From positions 2,204 to 36,272 of IMG/VR virus record IMGVR_UViG_3300030107_000865: 34,069 bases of DNA. One strand, given 5' to 3'. A program made the position numbers and the translations under genes. This document shows positions 19,795 through 29,674 of this stretch, in pieces (position 1 is the stretch's first letter; each line of letters opens with the position of its first letter). Below the pieces are notes generated by a model that had not been told where the DNA came from, searched no databases, and worked only from the letters and a program-made list of their open reading frames with translations. Origin of the DNA: a virus.

Positions 19795-21211
19795 ACCAGT
19801 AGAAGTCGAAGAAGCACAGAAAGTTATCTTTCAACCAAATAAAGGACCACAGACGGAGTTTCTTTCCTCTACAGAACGTGAAGTATTATATGGTGGTTCA
19901 GCAGGTGGGGGTAAATCTTACGCAATGTTAGCCGACCCTGTGCGTTACTTTAATAATCCTCACTTTAGAGGACTGCTAATAAGACGTACAACAGAAGAAC
20001 TAAGAGAACTTATTTCTGTTTCTAAACAACTCTATCCACAAGCAATACCTAATATACGTTTTATGGAAAGAGACAAGACTTGGGTAGCACCGTCAGGAGC
20101 AACACTCTGGATGTCCTACCTAGACAGAGATGATGATGTTACACGGTATCAGGGACAGGCTTTTAGTTGGATAGGATTTGATGAACTTACACAGTGGGGA
20201 AGTCCTTATCCATTTGACTACATGAGGTCAAGACTACGTACAGCAAAGGGGAGTGGGTTAGACTTATACCAGAGAGCTACATCGAACCCCGGAGGTGCAG
20301 GACATAGTTGGGTAAAGAAGATGTTTATTGACCCTGCTCCACATAATACGTCCTTTTGGGCAACGGACTTAGAGACAGGTCAGGTTCTTAAAATGCCTAA
20401 AGGTCACAGTCAAGAGGGTAAACCTTTATTTAAAAGACGCTTTATCCCTGCTACACTATTTGATAACCCTTACTTGGCTGAAGATGGTATGTACGAAGCA
20501 AACCTTTTGTCTCTACCTGAGTACCAACGTAAGCAATTATTAGAGGGTAATTGGGATGTTAATGAGGGAGCAGCATTTCCAGAGTGGAATAGACAGATAC
20601 ATGTTGTTGAACCCTATAATATACCTAATAGTTGGACTAAGTTTAGGGCATGTGACTATGGATATGGAAGTTACACAGGGGTAGTGTGGATTGCAGTAAC
20701 ACCTGCAGAGCAACTTGTTGTTTATAGAGAGTTATATGCGTCAAAAGTACTAGCTACTGATTTGGCTGACATGGTACTTGAAGCTGAAGCAGAGGATGGT
20801 AAAATAAGGTATGGTGTTTTAGATAGTTCACTGTGGCATAAACGAGGAGACACAGGACCTTCACTAGCCGAACAAATGATAATCAAAGGTTGTCGATGGA
20901 GACCGTCTGATAGAAGTAAAGGAAGTAGAATTGCAGGAAAAAACGAAATACACAGACGATTGCAAGTCGATGAATTTACTGAAGAGCCACGTATTGTGTT
21001 CTTTAATACTTGCACAAATATTATATCACAACTTCCTTCTATCCCTCTTGACAAAAACAACTCGGAAGATGTAGATACAAAAGCAGAAGACCACCTATAT
21101 GACGCTTTGCGTTATGGTGTTATGACACGACCACGAAGTAGTTTATTTGACTACAATCCAGATATGCAGCGAACTGGTTTTCAAATGGCTGACTCAACTT
21201 TTGGATACTGA
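19655..21211 (+). CDS. terL: terminase large subunit
   Basis: 518 aa from TTG 19655; a later TTG (19721) or GTG (19757) would shorten a charged, non-conserved N-terminus and is quite possible. ATPase: Walker A GGSAGGGKS (about 80-88), Walker B WIGFDE (D176, E177), coupling motif ATSNPGG (about 209-214). Nuclease: RACDYGYG (D334), GVLDSS (D390) and DHLYDALRYG (D479, D483). It is the motor and nuclease that packages DNA through the portal encoded next. Confidence 0.95.
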   Translation: MNKSVREKLQTNAILPKGTKKPLRKQKKSKPIDTVEEPKVYAQAKPEPVEVEEAQKVIFQPNKGPQTEFLSSTEREVLYGGSAGGGKSYAMLADPVRYFNNPHFRGLLIRRTTEELRELISVSKQLYPQAIPNIRFMERDKTWVAPSGATLWMSYLDRDDDVTRYQGQAFSWIGFDELTQWGSPYPFDYMRSRLRTAKGSGLDLYQRATSNPGGAGHSWVKKMFIDPAPHNTSFWATDLETGQVLKMPKGHSQEGKPLFKRRFIPATLFDNPYLAEDGMYEANLLSLPEYQRKQLLEGNWDVNEGAAFPEWNRQIHVVEPYNIPNSWTKFRACDYGYGSYTGVVWIAVTPAEQLVVYRELYASKVLATDLADMVLEAEAEDGKIRYGVLDSSLWHKRGDTGPSLAEQMIIKGCRWRPSDRSKGSRIAGKNEIHRRLQVDEFTEEPRIVFFNTCTNIISQLPSIPLDKNNSEDVDTKAEDHLYDALRYGVMTRPRSSLFDYNPDMQRTGFQMADSTFGY

Positions 21212-21219
21212 GGTAAAAT

Positions 21220-23331
21220 ATGGAAGAAGATGAAATACTAGCAGACTCTGAACAATCAGCTGCAATAGATGATATAAAAGAAAATTCTTTAACAGATGAA
21301 CCTGTAGGAGAAATTGTTAGTTTTGTAAAAGGAAAATTTGAAAAGGCTGAAACAAATAGAAGAGGGGATGAAGAAAGGTGGATACAGGCTTACAGAAACT
21401 ATCGTGGTTTGTATAGCCCTGATGTACAGTTTACTTCTACGGAAAAATCTAAAGTATTTGTTAAAGTAACCAAGACTAAAGTTTTAGCTGCATACGGACA
21501 ACTTGTTGAAGTATTGTTTGGTGGTAATAAATTTCCACTAAGCATTGACCCTACAATACTTCCTGATGGTGTAGAAGATACAGTTAGTTTAGAAACTAAT
21601 TCACAGATAAAAGAAGCTAAAGAACAAACAGGAAGCACTCCTGATAAACTTCCTGAACTATTAGCAGGTGAAACTTTACCAGAGTTTAATGAAAGAGTAG
21701 GACCTTTATCAGAAAATCTAAACCCTGTAGAAGATAAAATAGAGTTTAAAAATACAGGAAGTCCTACATCTGTAAACTTTCACCCTGCAATGATTGCAGC
21801 GAAGAAGATGGAGAAGAAAATACACGACCAACTAGAAGAGTCGAATGCTAAGAAACAACTACGAGCCGCAGCCTTTGAAGCGGCTCTTTTTGGTACAGGC
21901 ATAATGAAAGGACCTTTTGCTGTAGACAAAGAGTATCCCAATTGGGATGATGAAGGTAACTACTCTCCTTTATTTAAAACAGTCCCCCAAACTTCTAATG
22001 TGTCTATCTGGAATTTTTATCCAGACCCTGATGCAAGTAATATGGAAGAAGCAGAATATGTTGTAGAAAGACATAAGATGTCTCGTTCTCAACTTCGTGC
22101 ATTAAAGAAAAGACCATTTTTTAGAAGTAATGCTATTGATAAATCTCTTAATGAGGGAGAGATGTATAATAAGGAATGGTGGGAACATGTAATGGAAGAC
22201 AACAATCACGAGGATAAAGCCGAAAGATTTGAAATTTTAGAGTTTTGGGGATTTGTTGATAGAGAAATAATAGAACAACATGATGTTGATATTCCAGAAG
22301 AGTTAGGAGATGTAGAACAAGTTAGTGTAAATATTTGGGTATGTAATAATAATGTACTTAGACTTGTTATGAATCCATTTACTCCTGCCTATTTACCGTA
22401 CTATGCTACCCCCTATGAAATGAATCCATACAGTATATTTGGTGTAGGTATTGCAGAAAACATGGACGATACACAAACACTAATGAATGGTTTTATGCGT
22501 ATGTCTGTGGATAATGCCGCACTATCAGGTAATCTTATTATAGAAGTAGATGAAACTAACTTAGTCCCCGGACAGGACTTGAGTGTATACCCCGGAAAAA
22601 TATTTAGAAGACAGGGCGGCGCTCCCGGTCAGGGTATCTTTGGTACAAAGTTTCCTAATGTGTCGAATGAAAACATGCAGATGTTTGATAAAGCACGAGT
22701 ATTAGCAGATGAGAGTACAGGGTTTCCTTCGTTTGCTCACGGACAGACTGGTGTAACAGGAGTAGGACGTACTGCTTCTGGCATTAGTATGTTGATGAGT
22801 GCCGCTAATAACTCTATAAGAAGTGTTATAAAAAATGTTGATGACTATTTACTAGGACCTTTAGGTAAAGCATTCTTTAGTTTTAATATGCAGTTTGACT
22901 TTGACCCAGAAATAAAGGGAGACCTAGAAGTAAAGGCACAGGGTACAGAAAGTCTTATGGCTAATGAGGTACGTAGCCAGAGACTAATGCAGTTTATGCA
23001 AACAGTATCTAATCCTGCTCTTGCTCCGTTTGCACGAATGGATTACATAGTTAGAGAGATAGCAAAGTCTATGGACTTAGACCCTGACAAAGTGGCTAAC
23101 TCTATGGGTCAGGCTGCAGTACAGGCTGAGATACTTAAAAAGTTTCAAGAGCAAAATCCACCTCCCCCTCCCCCACCCAATGAAGGTAGACCACCACAAG
23201 AGACAGAAGAAGTTCCTGCAGGTGGTCAAGTACAAGACACGCAAGGGTCAGGTGGAGCTACTATAGGTACAGGCTCAGTGCCAACACCTGATGAGCCGGG
23301 ATTTACTGGTAATCAGGGTACAATACAATGA
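21220..23331 (+). CDS. portal protein (P22-like)
   Basis: 703 aa, close in size to P22 gp1 (725 aa). KVFVKVTKTKVLAAYGQLVEVLFGGNKFP, the AFEAALFGTGIMKGP segment, NPYSIFGVGIAENMDDTQTLMNGFMRM and GRTASGISMLMSAANNSIRSVIKNVD are typical of this portal class. The C-terminus has seven consecutive prolines (residues 647-653) followed by a Gly/Glu/Gln-rich tail. It forms the dodecameric DNA gate. GAGGT stands before the ATG, and the stop overlaps the next start by 4 bases. Confidence 0.93.
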   Translation: MEEDEILADSEQSAAIDDIKENSLTDEPVGEIVSFVKGKFEKAETNRRGDEERWIQAYRNYRGLYSPDVQFTSTEKSKVFVKVTKTKVLAAYGQLVEVLFGGNKFPLSIDPTILPDGVEDTVSLETNSQIKEAKEQTGSTPDKLPELLAGETLPEFNERVGPLSENLNPVEDKIEFKNTGSPTSVNFHPAMIAAKKMEKKIHDQLEESNAKKQLRAAAFEAALFGTGIMKGPFAVDKEYPNWDDEGNYSPLFKTVPQTSNVSIWNFYPDPDASNMEEAEYVVERHKMSRSQLRALKKRPFFRSNAIDKSLNEGEMYNKEWWEHVMEDNNHEDKAERFEILEFWGFVDREIIEQHDVDIPEELGDVEQVSVNIWVCNNNVLRLVMNPFTPAYLPYYATPYEMNPYSIFGVGIAENMDDTQTLMNGFMRMSVDNAALSGNLIIEVDETNLVPGQDLSVYPGKIFRRQGGAPGQGIFGTKFPNVSNENMQMFDKARVLADESTGFPSFAHGQTGVTGVGRTASGISMLMSAANNSIRSVIKNVDDYLLGPLGKAFFSFNMQFDFDPEIKGDLEVKAQGTESLMANEVRSQRLMQFMQTVSNPALAPFARMDYIVREIAKSMDLDPDKVANSMGQAAVQAEILKKFQEQNPPPPPPPNEGRPPQETEEVPAGGQVQDTQGSGGATIGTGSVPTPDEPGFTGNQGTIQ

Positions 23332-23522
23332 ACCTAAAAAAATTAGTAAATGATAAAGTTTTGTGGGATAATTTTTTAGAATATCTTGATAATGTTATTG
23401 CAAAGAATCATACAGCACTAGAACAGTCGGACAATCATGTTGTTATCCATAGACTGCAGGGTGCAATAGGTGCGTTACGTAGGTTAAAATATCTTAGAGA
23501 AGAAATGAATGGAAACCAATAA
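23328..23522 (+). CDS. small helical protein after portal
   Basis: 64 aa, fully helical. It ends VVIHRLQGAIGALRRLKYLREEMNG, a block seen in small proteins that follow the portal gene in marine podoviruses. Function unknown. The ATG overlaps the portal stop (ATGA), and the end overlaps the giant gene by 14 bases. Confidence 0.65.
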   Translation: MNLKKLVNDKVLWDNFLEYLDNVIAKNHTALEQSDNHVVIHRLQGAIGALRRLKYLREEMNGNQ

Positions 23523-26500
23523 AGAAAAAAAACTTGATAATTTTGTATCAGAAGTACCAACTTCTAAATTAGATTTGGAAAGTTTAGGAGTTTCACTAGA
23601 TGAATTTGGTCAACCGTATGACGAAGACTTTCAAACTTCAGCAGTTTTTCAACCTTCTGAATTAGATGTTAAAAAAGGTTTACCCTCTGAACAATTCTAT
23701 AATTTAAAGTATCAGTATGATGTTGTTAAAGATAAAAATAATTATAATTATAATCTTAAAAAAGCAAATAGTTTTTTTGAAAATGAAAAAAATTTTTTAC
23801 GTTTAGAAACTGCAAATACAAAAAAGAATTTTTTAATAAAAGGTGGTTTAAGTGAGAATGATGCAAAAATAGCAGCTCATCAATATATTTTTACTGTTGA
23901 TTTTGCTCCTCATATTGCCGAAGCAATAGCTGTAGAAGATTTTAGAATAGCTAAAAAAGAAAAAGATAGGCTATCTATGTATCTTACTGGTGGAGCTTTA
24001 GGCTTATATTTAGCGACTAATCCTATTGTCCAAAGATTTGGTATTAATTTAGTAGGGGGTACTGTTAAAGGAATAACAAGAAATATTGATAATTTTGTAA
24101 AGTCTTATCAACGATATAAAATTGAAAAGGGAGGTGTTCCCACAGATAAAAATATATACATGTATGGACAAAAGATAGGAGAAGTAGATAATGGTATTGA
24201 AGATAAATTATTTGAAAAATTTAACGTAAATGAAGTTGTAAAACAAAATTTAAGTTTTATAAATAATCGTGTACCATTTCGTTATGAAGAAATGGGACTT
24301 GGAGGAATAAATACACTGAGTCAAACTATAAAAGGTTTACAAAATTACCCTAATTATGAATTACTAAGCACTCAGAAAATTATACCTCCTAGTTTATTAA
24401 AAAAACATTTAGAAAATTTACCTATAGATAATACGGCTATTTTAAATTCTGCAGGTTCTGAAAGAATATTTACAAATGATTTATTTTTTGAACTTTGGGA
24501 TAAAAAAATATTTAATGACATTGAAGGAAATGCAATAAGTAATAACCTATCAGACTCAGAATTATTACTTGCTATAGACGATAAACTAAAAGAGTATGGC
24601 AATGCCATTCTAAATGCTAAAGATGTTGGAGATGGTAATTGGAGATTTGAATTTAATAATAGAATAATACAAATTAGTGATAATTCAGTACCTGTTTATC
24701 CTAATGATGCTACATATAATAAACTTTCTGTTCCAGAAAAATTTTTAAAAAACGAAAATGATAAAATTTTTAATTTTATAAATAGACGACTACAAGAAAC
24801 TGATAAGACTACTACATCAACAAATATTGAAGTAGATGTTTTTGGAGGAGTATCTCCTCGTTCAGGCGATACAGGTAATTTTAGAATAAAAATGTCGAAC
24901 TTAGATAATATGAGTTCAACTGAACTAGCTGCGATTGATAATAAAGATTTTATAGTATTTCCCCCCAGACTCGATTATGACTATAATGAAATTCCTTATG
25001 ACGGTATGCAAACACAACTTAGTACTGGTTTAGTTCTTAAAGGTGGTAACGTAGAAGATGTTAAATCAGGTGTTATTGTTTTACGTTCTCCTGTTGATGA
25101 AGGCTCTAATATTCATATGTCAGATGGAAGAAAAACAGGAGCATTTAAGAATGAGACGTTTCTACAAGATGCTTTTGTTAGTTTAAAAAAAGTTTTAGAA
25201 GATAATCCTAATGTATTTGTAAAAGAACCTACCGTTAGAAATCTTTTATTTGCAACAGATAGAACTGCTAAAGAAGTAAGAGACCTTGGTGAAAATCTAA
25301 ATAAATTATTTTTAGAAAATCAAGTAGTTCAGATTATAAGTAACCCAAATAAAAAAAATTTACCAGAACATAAATTTTTAAAAAAATTAATTTCTATGGA
25401 GATGGAAGATAGTTTTGAATTTCAATTAGCTCAAGAACTTATAGAAAATAGTTTACGCAATTTTCCTACAAAAGATGTTTATAAAATAGCTATACCTACT
25501 AAGAAATTAAATTTTCCTTCTAATTTTAACAAGTTAACTGATGCAGAGCAACAACAATTTATTAACTCTAATCTTGAGTACATGACCTATGAGATGACAA
25601 GAGATGATGTTTCTAAGATATTTTTTTCTAATTATAATAAATTTGTAGACCCTAAAGATTCTTCCAATATAAAAGAATTTATAAGTAAAGATGATTTTAA
25701 TTCTTTTTATTCTGTTTATAATGTTTATGGAGACCAAACAAGAAAAGTAGGACCTAAGTTTGTTTCTGAAATTGATACTCATTTTGATTCTACCTCTATT
25801 GCACACACAAGATTTTTTATAAATGGAGATGAGGTAGTTATAGATGAAATACAATTTGATTTACTTAGAGGGCAGTTTAATAATTTTTATGAAGAGGGTT
25901 TAAATAGTTTACAGTTTACTCGTGCAGATGGTTCTATTGGATATCGTAATAATTTAAATGAAGAAATGTCAAAAAAAGCCGCAGAAAAATATGCTAATGA
26001 GTTTGCATCTGAAAAAATACTAAAGAGTACAGCTTTACCATTTAAAAATTCTTCTGATTTAATTCAACAAATTATGACTCCTTTAATTTTAAATGCTAAG
26101 AAAAATAATGCAAATTTTATTACACTTCCTAATATAGAAAACTTAGCTAATGTTAGAATATCAACAAAAGGTCAATCCATGACAACTTCTGATACTTCTA
26201 AAGGTTTAATAAATTTAACAGCATTAAAAGGAAAGATTTTAGATGACTTAAAAAAACAATTTCCAAATCAAAAAATTGAGTTTGAAAACAGTTTTCTTTT
26301 AGACAATCAATCTTTTAAAGATAAGTTGGAAATATTAAGAAGTAATAACTTTTATCGTGAAATTTTAAAAGGGGGTAATGTACCTGTTAATAAATTTGAT
26401 ATAGATGAACTAGAAATTTATGAAAGTTTTACTTATACTGGTATGCCTAGACATATGAAAGAACTTTACACTAAAGAGTTTGATAAGGGAATGGAAGAAT

Positions 26501-27129
26501 TAATTTTAAAAAGTAATGGCAAAATAAAATTAGATAAAAGTATTGTAGAATATACACACATACCTGCTAATTATATGAATCTTGCTCAATTAGATGAATT
26601 AGAAAGAGTTTTTAGTATTCACAAAAAAATAAAAACTTGGAAAGGAATAAATAATGCTCTTGATGGTAGAACTCCAGATAAAGTAGGGTTAAAAGAATTT
26701 GCTGACTATAATGCTATAAAAAATTATCCAGAAGACCCTGTAGTTTTAAAAAAGTTTGCCAACATGATTAAGTCTAAATTAGGTTTTAATGATACAAGTT
26801 TAACAGGTGGTTTGAGCTATGAGGATTCCGTTGTTAATTTAGAATTATTTTTAGACAAGGTTGGTATAGACAAGAAGTCATTTAAATATACTAATTCTAA
26901 TGATATAGATAAAATTGTTAATAATATACCTGATGAAAAATTTTTAGAGTTTTATAAGGTAACTGATGCAGAGTTAACAAACTTTGAAAATGTAATGAAG
27001 AATGGTATCACAGAAAAATACGAATCAAAAACAATAGATATAAGAAATATACTAGACGGTAGAAGACCAGAACAATTAAATAATACAAGAGTACTTACAA
27101 TGGCAGAAGGAGGATTAGTCAATGCTTGA
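23509..27129 (+). CDS. giant virion-associated protein with polyvalent-protein-like EIQxD domain
   Basis: 1206 aa. One possible membrane helix lies at about 155-175. The most informative part is 765-985: IAHTRFFINGDEVVIDEIQFD (D779-D784), then ALPFKN (842-847) and a helix ending ANFITLPN, then GMPRHMKELYTKEFDKG (about 978-994). This order matches the EEIQSDWHQ / PF(K/R) / MxxFYDKxLP domain in large polyvalent proteins that phages and conjugative elements inject with DNA. The C-terminus carries MAEGGLVNA. It sits between portal and scaffold, where ejection proteins are common. The gene is much more AT-rich than its neighbours. Confidence 0.6.
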   Translation: METNKEKKLDNFVSEVPTSKLDLESLGVSLDEFGQPYDEDFQTSAVFQPSELDVKKGLPSEQFYNLKYQYDVVKDKNNYNYNLKKANSFFENEKNFLRLETANTKKNFLIKGGLSENDAKIAAHQYIFTVDFAPHIAEAIAVEDFRIAKKEKDRLSMYLTGGALGLYLATNPIVQRFGINLVGGTVKGITRNIDNFVKSYQRYKIEKGGVPTDKNIYMYGQKIGEVDNGIEDKLFEKFNVNEVVKQNLSFINNRVPFRYEEMGLGGINTLSQTIKGLQNYPNYELLSTQKIIPPSLLKKHLENLPIDNTAILNSAGSERIFTNDLFFELWDKKIFNDIEGNAISNNLSDSELLLAIDDKLKEYGNAILNAKDVGDGNWRFEFNNRIIQISDNSVPVYPNDATYNKLSVPEKFLKNENDKIFNFINRRLQETDKTTTSTNIEVDVFGGVSPRSGDTGNFRIKMSNLDNMSSTELAAIDNKDFIVFPPRLDYDYNEIPYDGMQTQLSTGLVLKGGNVEDVKSGVIVLRSPVDEGSNIHMSDGRKTGAFKNETFLQDAFVSLKKVLEDNPNVFVKEPTVRNLLFATDRTAKEVRDLGENLNKLFLENQVVQIISNPNKKNLPEHKFLKKLISMEMEDSFEFQLAQELIENSLRNFPTKDVYKIAIPTKKLNFPSNFNKLTDAEQQQFINSNLEYMTYEMTRDDVSKIFFSNYNKFVDPKDSSNIKEFISKDDFNSFYSVYNVYGDQTRKVGPKFVSEIDTHFDSTSIAHTRFFINGDEVVIDEIQFDLLRGQFNNFYEEGLNSLQFTRADGSIGYRNNLNEEMSKKAAEKYANEFASEKILKSTALPFKNSSDLIQQIMTPLILNAKKNNANFITLPNIENLANVRISTKGQSMTTSDTSKGLINLTALKGKILDDLKKQFPNQKIEFENSFLLDNQSFKDKLEILRSNNFYREILKGGNVPVNKFDIDELEIYESFTYTGMPRHMKELYTKEFDKGMEELILKSNGKIKLDKSIVEYTHIPANYMNLAQLDELERVFSIHKKIKTWKGINNALDGRTPDKVGLKEFADYNAIKNYPEDPVVLKKFANMIKSKLGFNDTSLTGGLSYEDSVVNLELFLDKVGIDKKSFKYTNSNDIDKIVNNIPDEKFLEFYKVTDAELTNFENVMKNGITEKYESKTIDIRNILDGRRPEQLNNTRVLTMAEGGLVNA

Positions 27130-28696
27130 GGAACAGATGGAACTATTTGGAGAACAAGGGGGGTTAAAAGATGATGGAATGAATCAAGACCCTGTAAGTG
27201 GTAATGAAGTACCTTCTGGCTCAATGGCTAAGGAAGTAAGAGATGATATACCTGCACAGTTAAGTGATGGAGAATATGTAGTTCCTGCTGATGTTGTTAG
27301 ATTTTTTGGGGTAAAGTTTTTTGAAGACTTACGTATGCAAGCAAAACAAGGTCTTGCAGATATGGAACAGGATGGACGAATAGGAGGAGAACCTATTGCT
27401 AGGGTAGCTAGACTAGAAGTACAGGGAGGTGCAGAAGAACTAGACCCTGAAGATGAAAAGAAGATAAGAGAAATGATGCAGGTTAATAGGGGTGGTGTAA
27501 TACATGCAGCTGAAGGTATACTTACAGAGTCTGATATACAGGCTGATGCTGTGGCTAAATCTGCTAATCCACTTGGAGACTATGGATTTGTTGGAGGTAG
27601 TTTAGGTTTTCCATCACGAGCCGTACCAACACAGAAAACATTTTATCATCCAGATGGTAGGACTTATGTTGTGCGTTACAATGCTGATGGTTCTTTAGTT
27701 AATCCTAATGATGCAATGTACACAGAGTCACCGTGGTCAGAAACTCCTCCTAACGTACAAGAAGTAACGACAGGCACAGGAGGTGGTGGATTTGATGATA
27801 GGGAAGAGTCTTCTAATAGAGAAAGAAAGTCTTCTGTATCACAGACTACTCAAGCATTTACTGATATGGAAAAAGCAAGAGTTGATGCAAATAAAGCTGT
27901 AGAAAATTCTTATAAACGCTTAATGAAAAATAATAAAAATTTAAAGTTAAGTGAAAATGAGTATAGAAATTTACCACTGTCTGCAAAGATTGGGTTGATT
28001 CCTGCAGAACTTGGTCTTAATGTAAAAGATGCAGATATTAATAAGATAATAGCTAATGCTAATAATCCCTCAGGATTAAGTAAATTAATATCAGCTTTAG
28101 GTGGTGGAGTAGTTGGTGCAGTAGCCAATGCAGCTAAACAAATATTTAAAGGTATTGGAAAAAAGTTAGACTTTGAAAGTGCTAACCGAACAGTTCAACA
28201 AGTAATAGATTCTGACTCAGATGGTCTAATGAATAGAGTGGACAGATTCTTGTTGGGTATCAGAAAAGATAATAAAATACAAACTCCACGAGGTCCTGTT
28301 GATATTAACTCTTCAGAGGGTAAAGCAGCAATAGGAAGAATAGAAGAGAACAGAAAAAGAGTTAGAGATAATGCTCTAAAAACTCATTTAAAAGAAGTTG
28401 AGAATTTACAAGTTGACCTTACAAGAGCAGAAGAGTCAGCAGGTCAAGGTGATTTAGATACTGTAGCACAGAATGAAGCCTTTGACCAACAGATGCGAGA
28501 AGCTGAAGCTATAGCAAGAGGACCATCCAGAAGTAGTGGTGGAGGAGGAAATGTAATGGGAGGTGGTTATACTGCTCCAAGTAACATACCAAATTTTCCT
28601 GATTTCTATGTAGGTGGATTAGCATCTAAACCCAAGGCTAAAGCAAAACGAAAAAAGAATACTAAAGGATTAGGCACTAAACCTAAGGCTACTTGA
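27122..28696 (+). CDS. conserved internal virion protein (marine phage type)
   Basis: 524 aa. Residues about 13-72 (GGLKDDGMNQDPVSGNEVP, then DDIPAQLSDGEYVVPADVVRFFGVKFFEDLR) form a block I know from many marine phage contigs, usually in a large structural protein. RGGVIHAAEG and VGGSLG follow. The middle is helical with a small Gly/Ala-rich hydrophobic patch (ALGGGVVGAVANAA), and the C-terminus is basic (KPKAKAKRKKNTKG). It may be ejected with DNA or act as a tail or internal core protein. It overlaps the giant gene by 8 bases. Confidence 0.65.
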   Translation: MLEEQMELFGEQGGLKDDGMNQDPVSGNEVPSGSMAKEVRDDIPAQLSDGEYVVPADVVRFFGVKFFEDLRMQAKQGLADMEQDGRIGGEPIARVARLEVQGGAEELDPEDEKKIREMMQVNRGGVIHAAEGILTESDIQADAVAKSANPLGDYGFVGGSLGFPSRAVPTQKTFYHPDGRTYVVRYNADGSLVNPNDAMYTESPWSETPPNVQEVTTGTGGGGFDDREESSNRERKSSVSQTTQAFTDMEKARVDANKAVENSYKRLMKNNKNLKLSENEYRNLPLSAKIGLIPAELGLNVKDADINKIIANANNPSGLSKLISALGGGVVGAVANAAKQIFKGIGKKLDFESANRTVQQVIDSDSDGLMNRVDRFLLGIRKDNKIQTPRGPVDINSSEGKAAIGRIEENRKRVRDNALKTHLKEVENLQVDLTRAEESAGQGDLDTVAQNEAFDQQMREAEAIARGPSRSSGGGGNVMGGGYTAPSNIPNFPDFYVGGLASKPKAKAKRKKNTKGLGTKPKAT

Positions 28697-28708
28697 CAAT
28701 TATGTCAA
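28693..28708. other. inverted repeat between the internal protein and scaffold genes
   Basis: TTGACA-ATTA-TGTCAA, 6-bp arms over the stop of the preceding gene. It could be an operator or a weak processing hairpin. Nothing else fills this 33-base gap. Confidence 0.35.
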
Positions 28709-28729
28709 CCCCAATAACAGGAGAAAAAT

Positions 28730-29632
28730 ATGCCAGAATTAGAAACAGTAGAACCACAGAAGACTGCAGGATTTGTAAGTCGGTCTCGTTCAAAGTACAA
28801 GGACAAGATTGCTAAGGACGAGCAGGAACTCAAAGAACTCCTTGCCCAGAGGGAAGGAGAAGGGGTTCAAGAGAACTCTGAGGAGAGCCAAGATGTATCT
28901 CCTCCTGAAGAAGAAAAGGAAGCAGAGATATCTGATGAGACTCTCAGCAAGGAGGAAAAATCTTTCAAGACGAGATATGGGGATGTTCGAAGACATCTTG
29001 CGACTAAGGAGAAAGAGTATAACGCTAGAATAAAAGAGTTAGAGGATAAACTATCTGATACTAAAAAGCTTGTACCACCTAAGTCTGATGAGGATATTGC
29101 GTCTTGGGCAGAGAAATATCCTGATGTTGCAGGTATTGTAGAAACAATAGCCGAGAAAAAAGCTAAACAAATGTTTGATAAGGCTAATATTCAGATAGAG
29201 GAACTTAGCAAAGCTCGGCAGGAAACAACTCGTAGGACAGCCGAAAACGAAATTAAAGAGGTACACAAGGACTTTGACAATTTGCGTGACTCCGATGATT
29301 TTCATGAGTGGGTAGAAGAGCAACCTAAGTGGGTACAAAATGCTCTCTATGAGAATACAGATGATGCCAAGTCTGTTATTCGTGTTATTGATTTATACAA
29401 AATAGATAAAGGTTTAACAGCAGGTGACAAAAAGAATAAGAGAAAAGCTGCGGCCTCTCTTGTAAACAAAACATCTAAGACGGAAGTAGATGCTGAGGAA
29501 TTAGCAGATACTATAAAGGAATCTGATGTAGAGAAAATGAGTAATGCCGATTATGCTCGGAATGCTGAAAAAATAAACACAGCAATCCGTTCTGGTAAAT
29601 TTATTTACGATGTATCAGGAAATAGAAGATAA
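28730..29632 (+). CDS. scaffolding protein
   Basis: 300 aa, highly charged and mostly helical, with a long Glu-rich stretch (about 45-75), EKSFKTRYGDVRRHLATKEKEYNARIKELEDKL coiled coil (about 76-108) and PPKSDEDIASWAEKYPDVAGIVETIAEKKAKQM. This layout, directly before the major capsid gene, is typical of podovirus scaffolds, which guide procapsid assembly and then leave. AGGAG precedes the ATG. Confidence 0.85.
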   Translation: MPELETVEPQKTAGFVSRSRSKYKDKIAKDEQELKELLAQREGEGVQENSEESQDVSPPEEEKEAEISDETLSKEEKSFKTRYGDVRRHLATKEKEYNARIKELEDKLSDTKKLVPPKSDEDIASWAEKYPDVAGIVETIAEKKAKQMFDKANIQIEELSKARQETTRRTAENEIKEVHKDFDNLRDSDDFHEWVEEQPKWVQNALYENTDDAKSVIRVIDLYKIDKGLTAGDKKNKRKAAASLVNKTSKTEVDAEELADTIKESDVEKMSNADYARNAEKINTAIRSGKFIYDVSGNRR

Positions 29633-29636
29633 AGTG

Positions 29637-29664
29637 TTGACAAACAATATTTTATTAATATAAC
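29637..29664 (+). promoter_or_regulatory. sigma70-like promoter for the major capsid gene
   Basis: TTGACA (29637-29642), 16-base spacer, TATAAC (29659-29664), placed 5 bases after the scaffold stop. It would begin transcripts near 29671 with a leader of about 200 bases. Confidence 0.65.
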
Positions 29665-29674
29665 TATGACCAAG

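Noticed and set aside
25534-25854. 106-codon leftward frame inside the giant gene
   Set aside because: Ile/Lys/Tyr/Arg-rich antisense of AT-rich coding sequence, no ribosome site.
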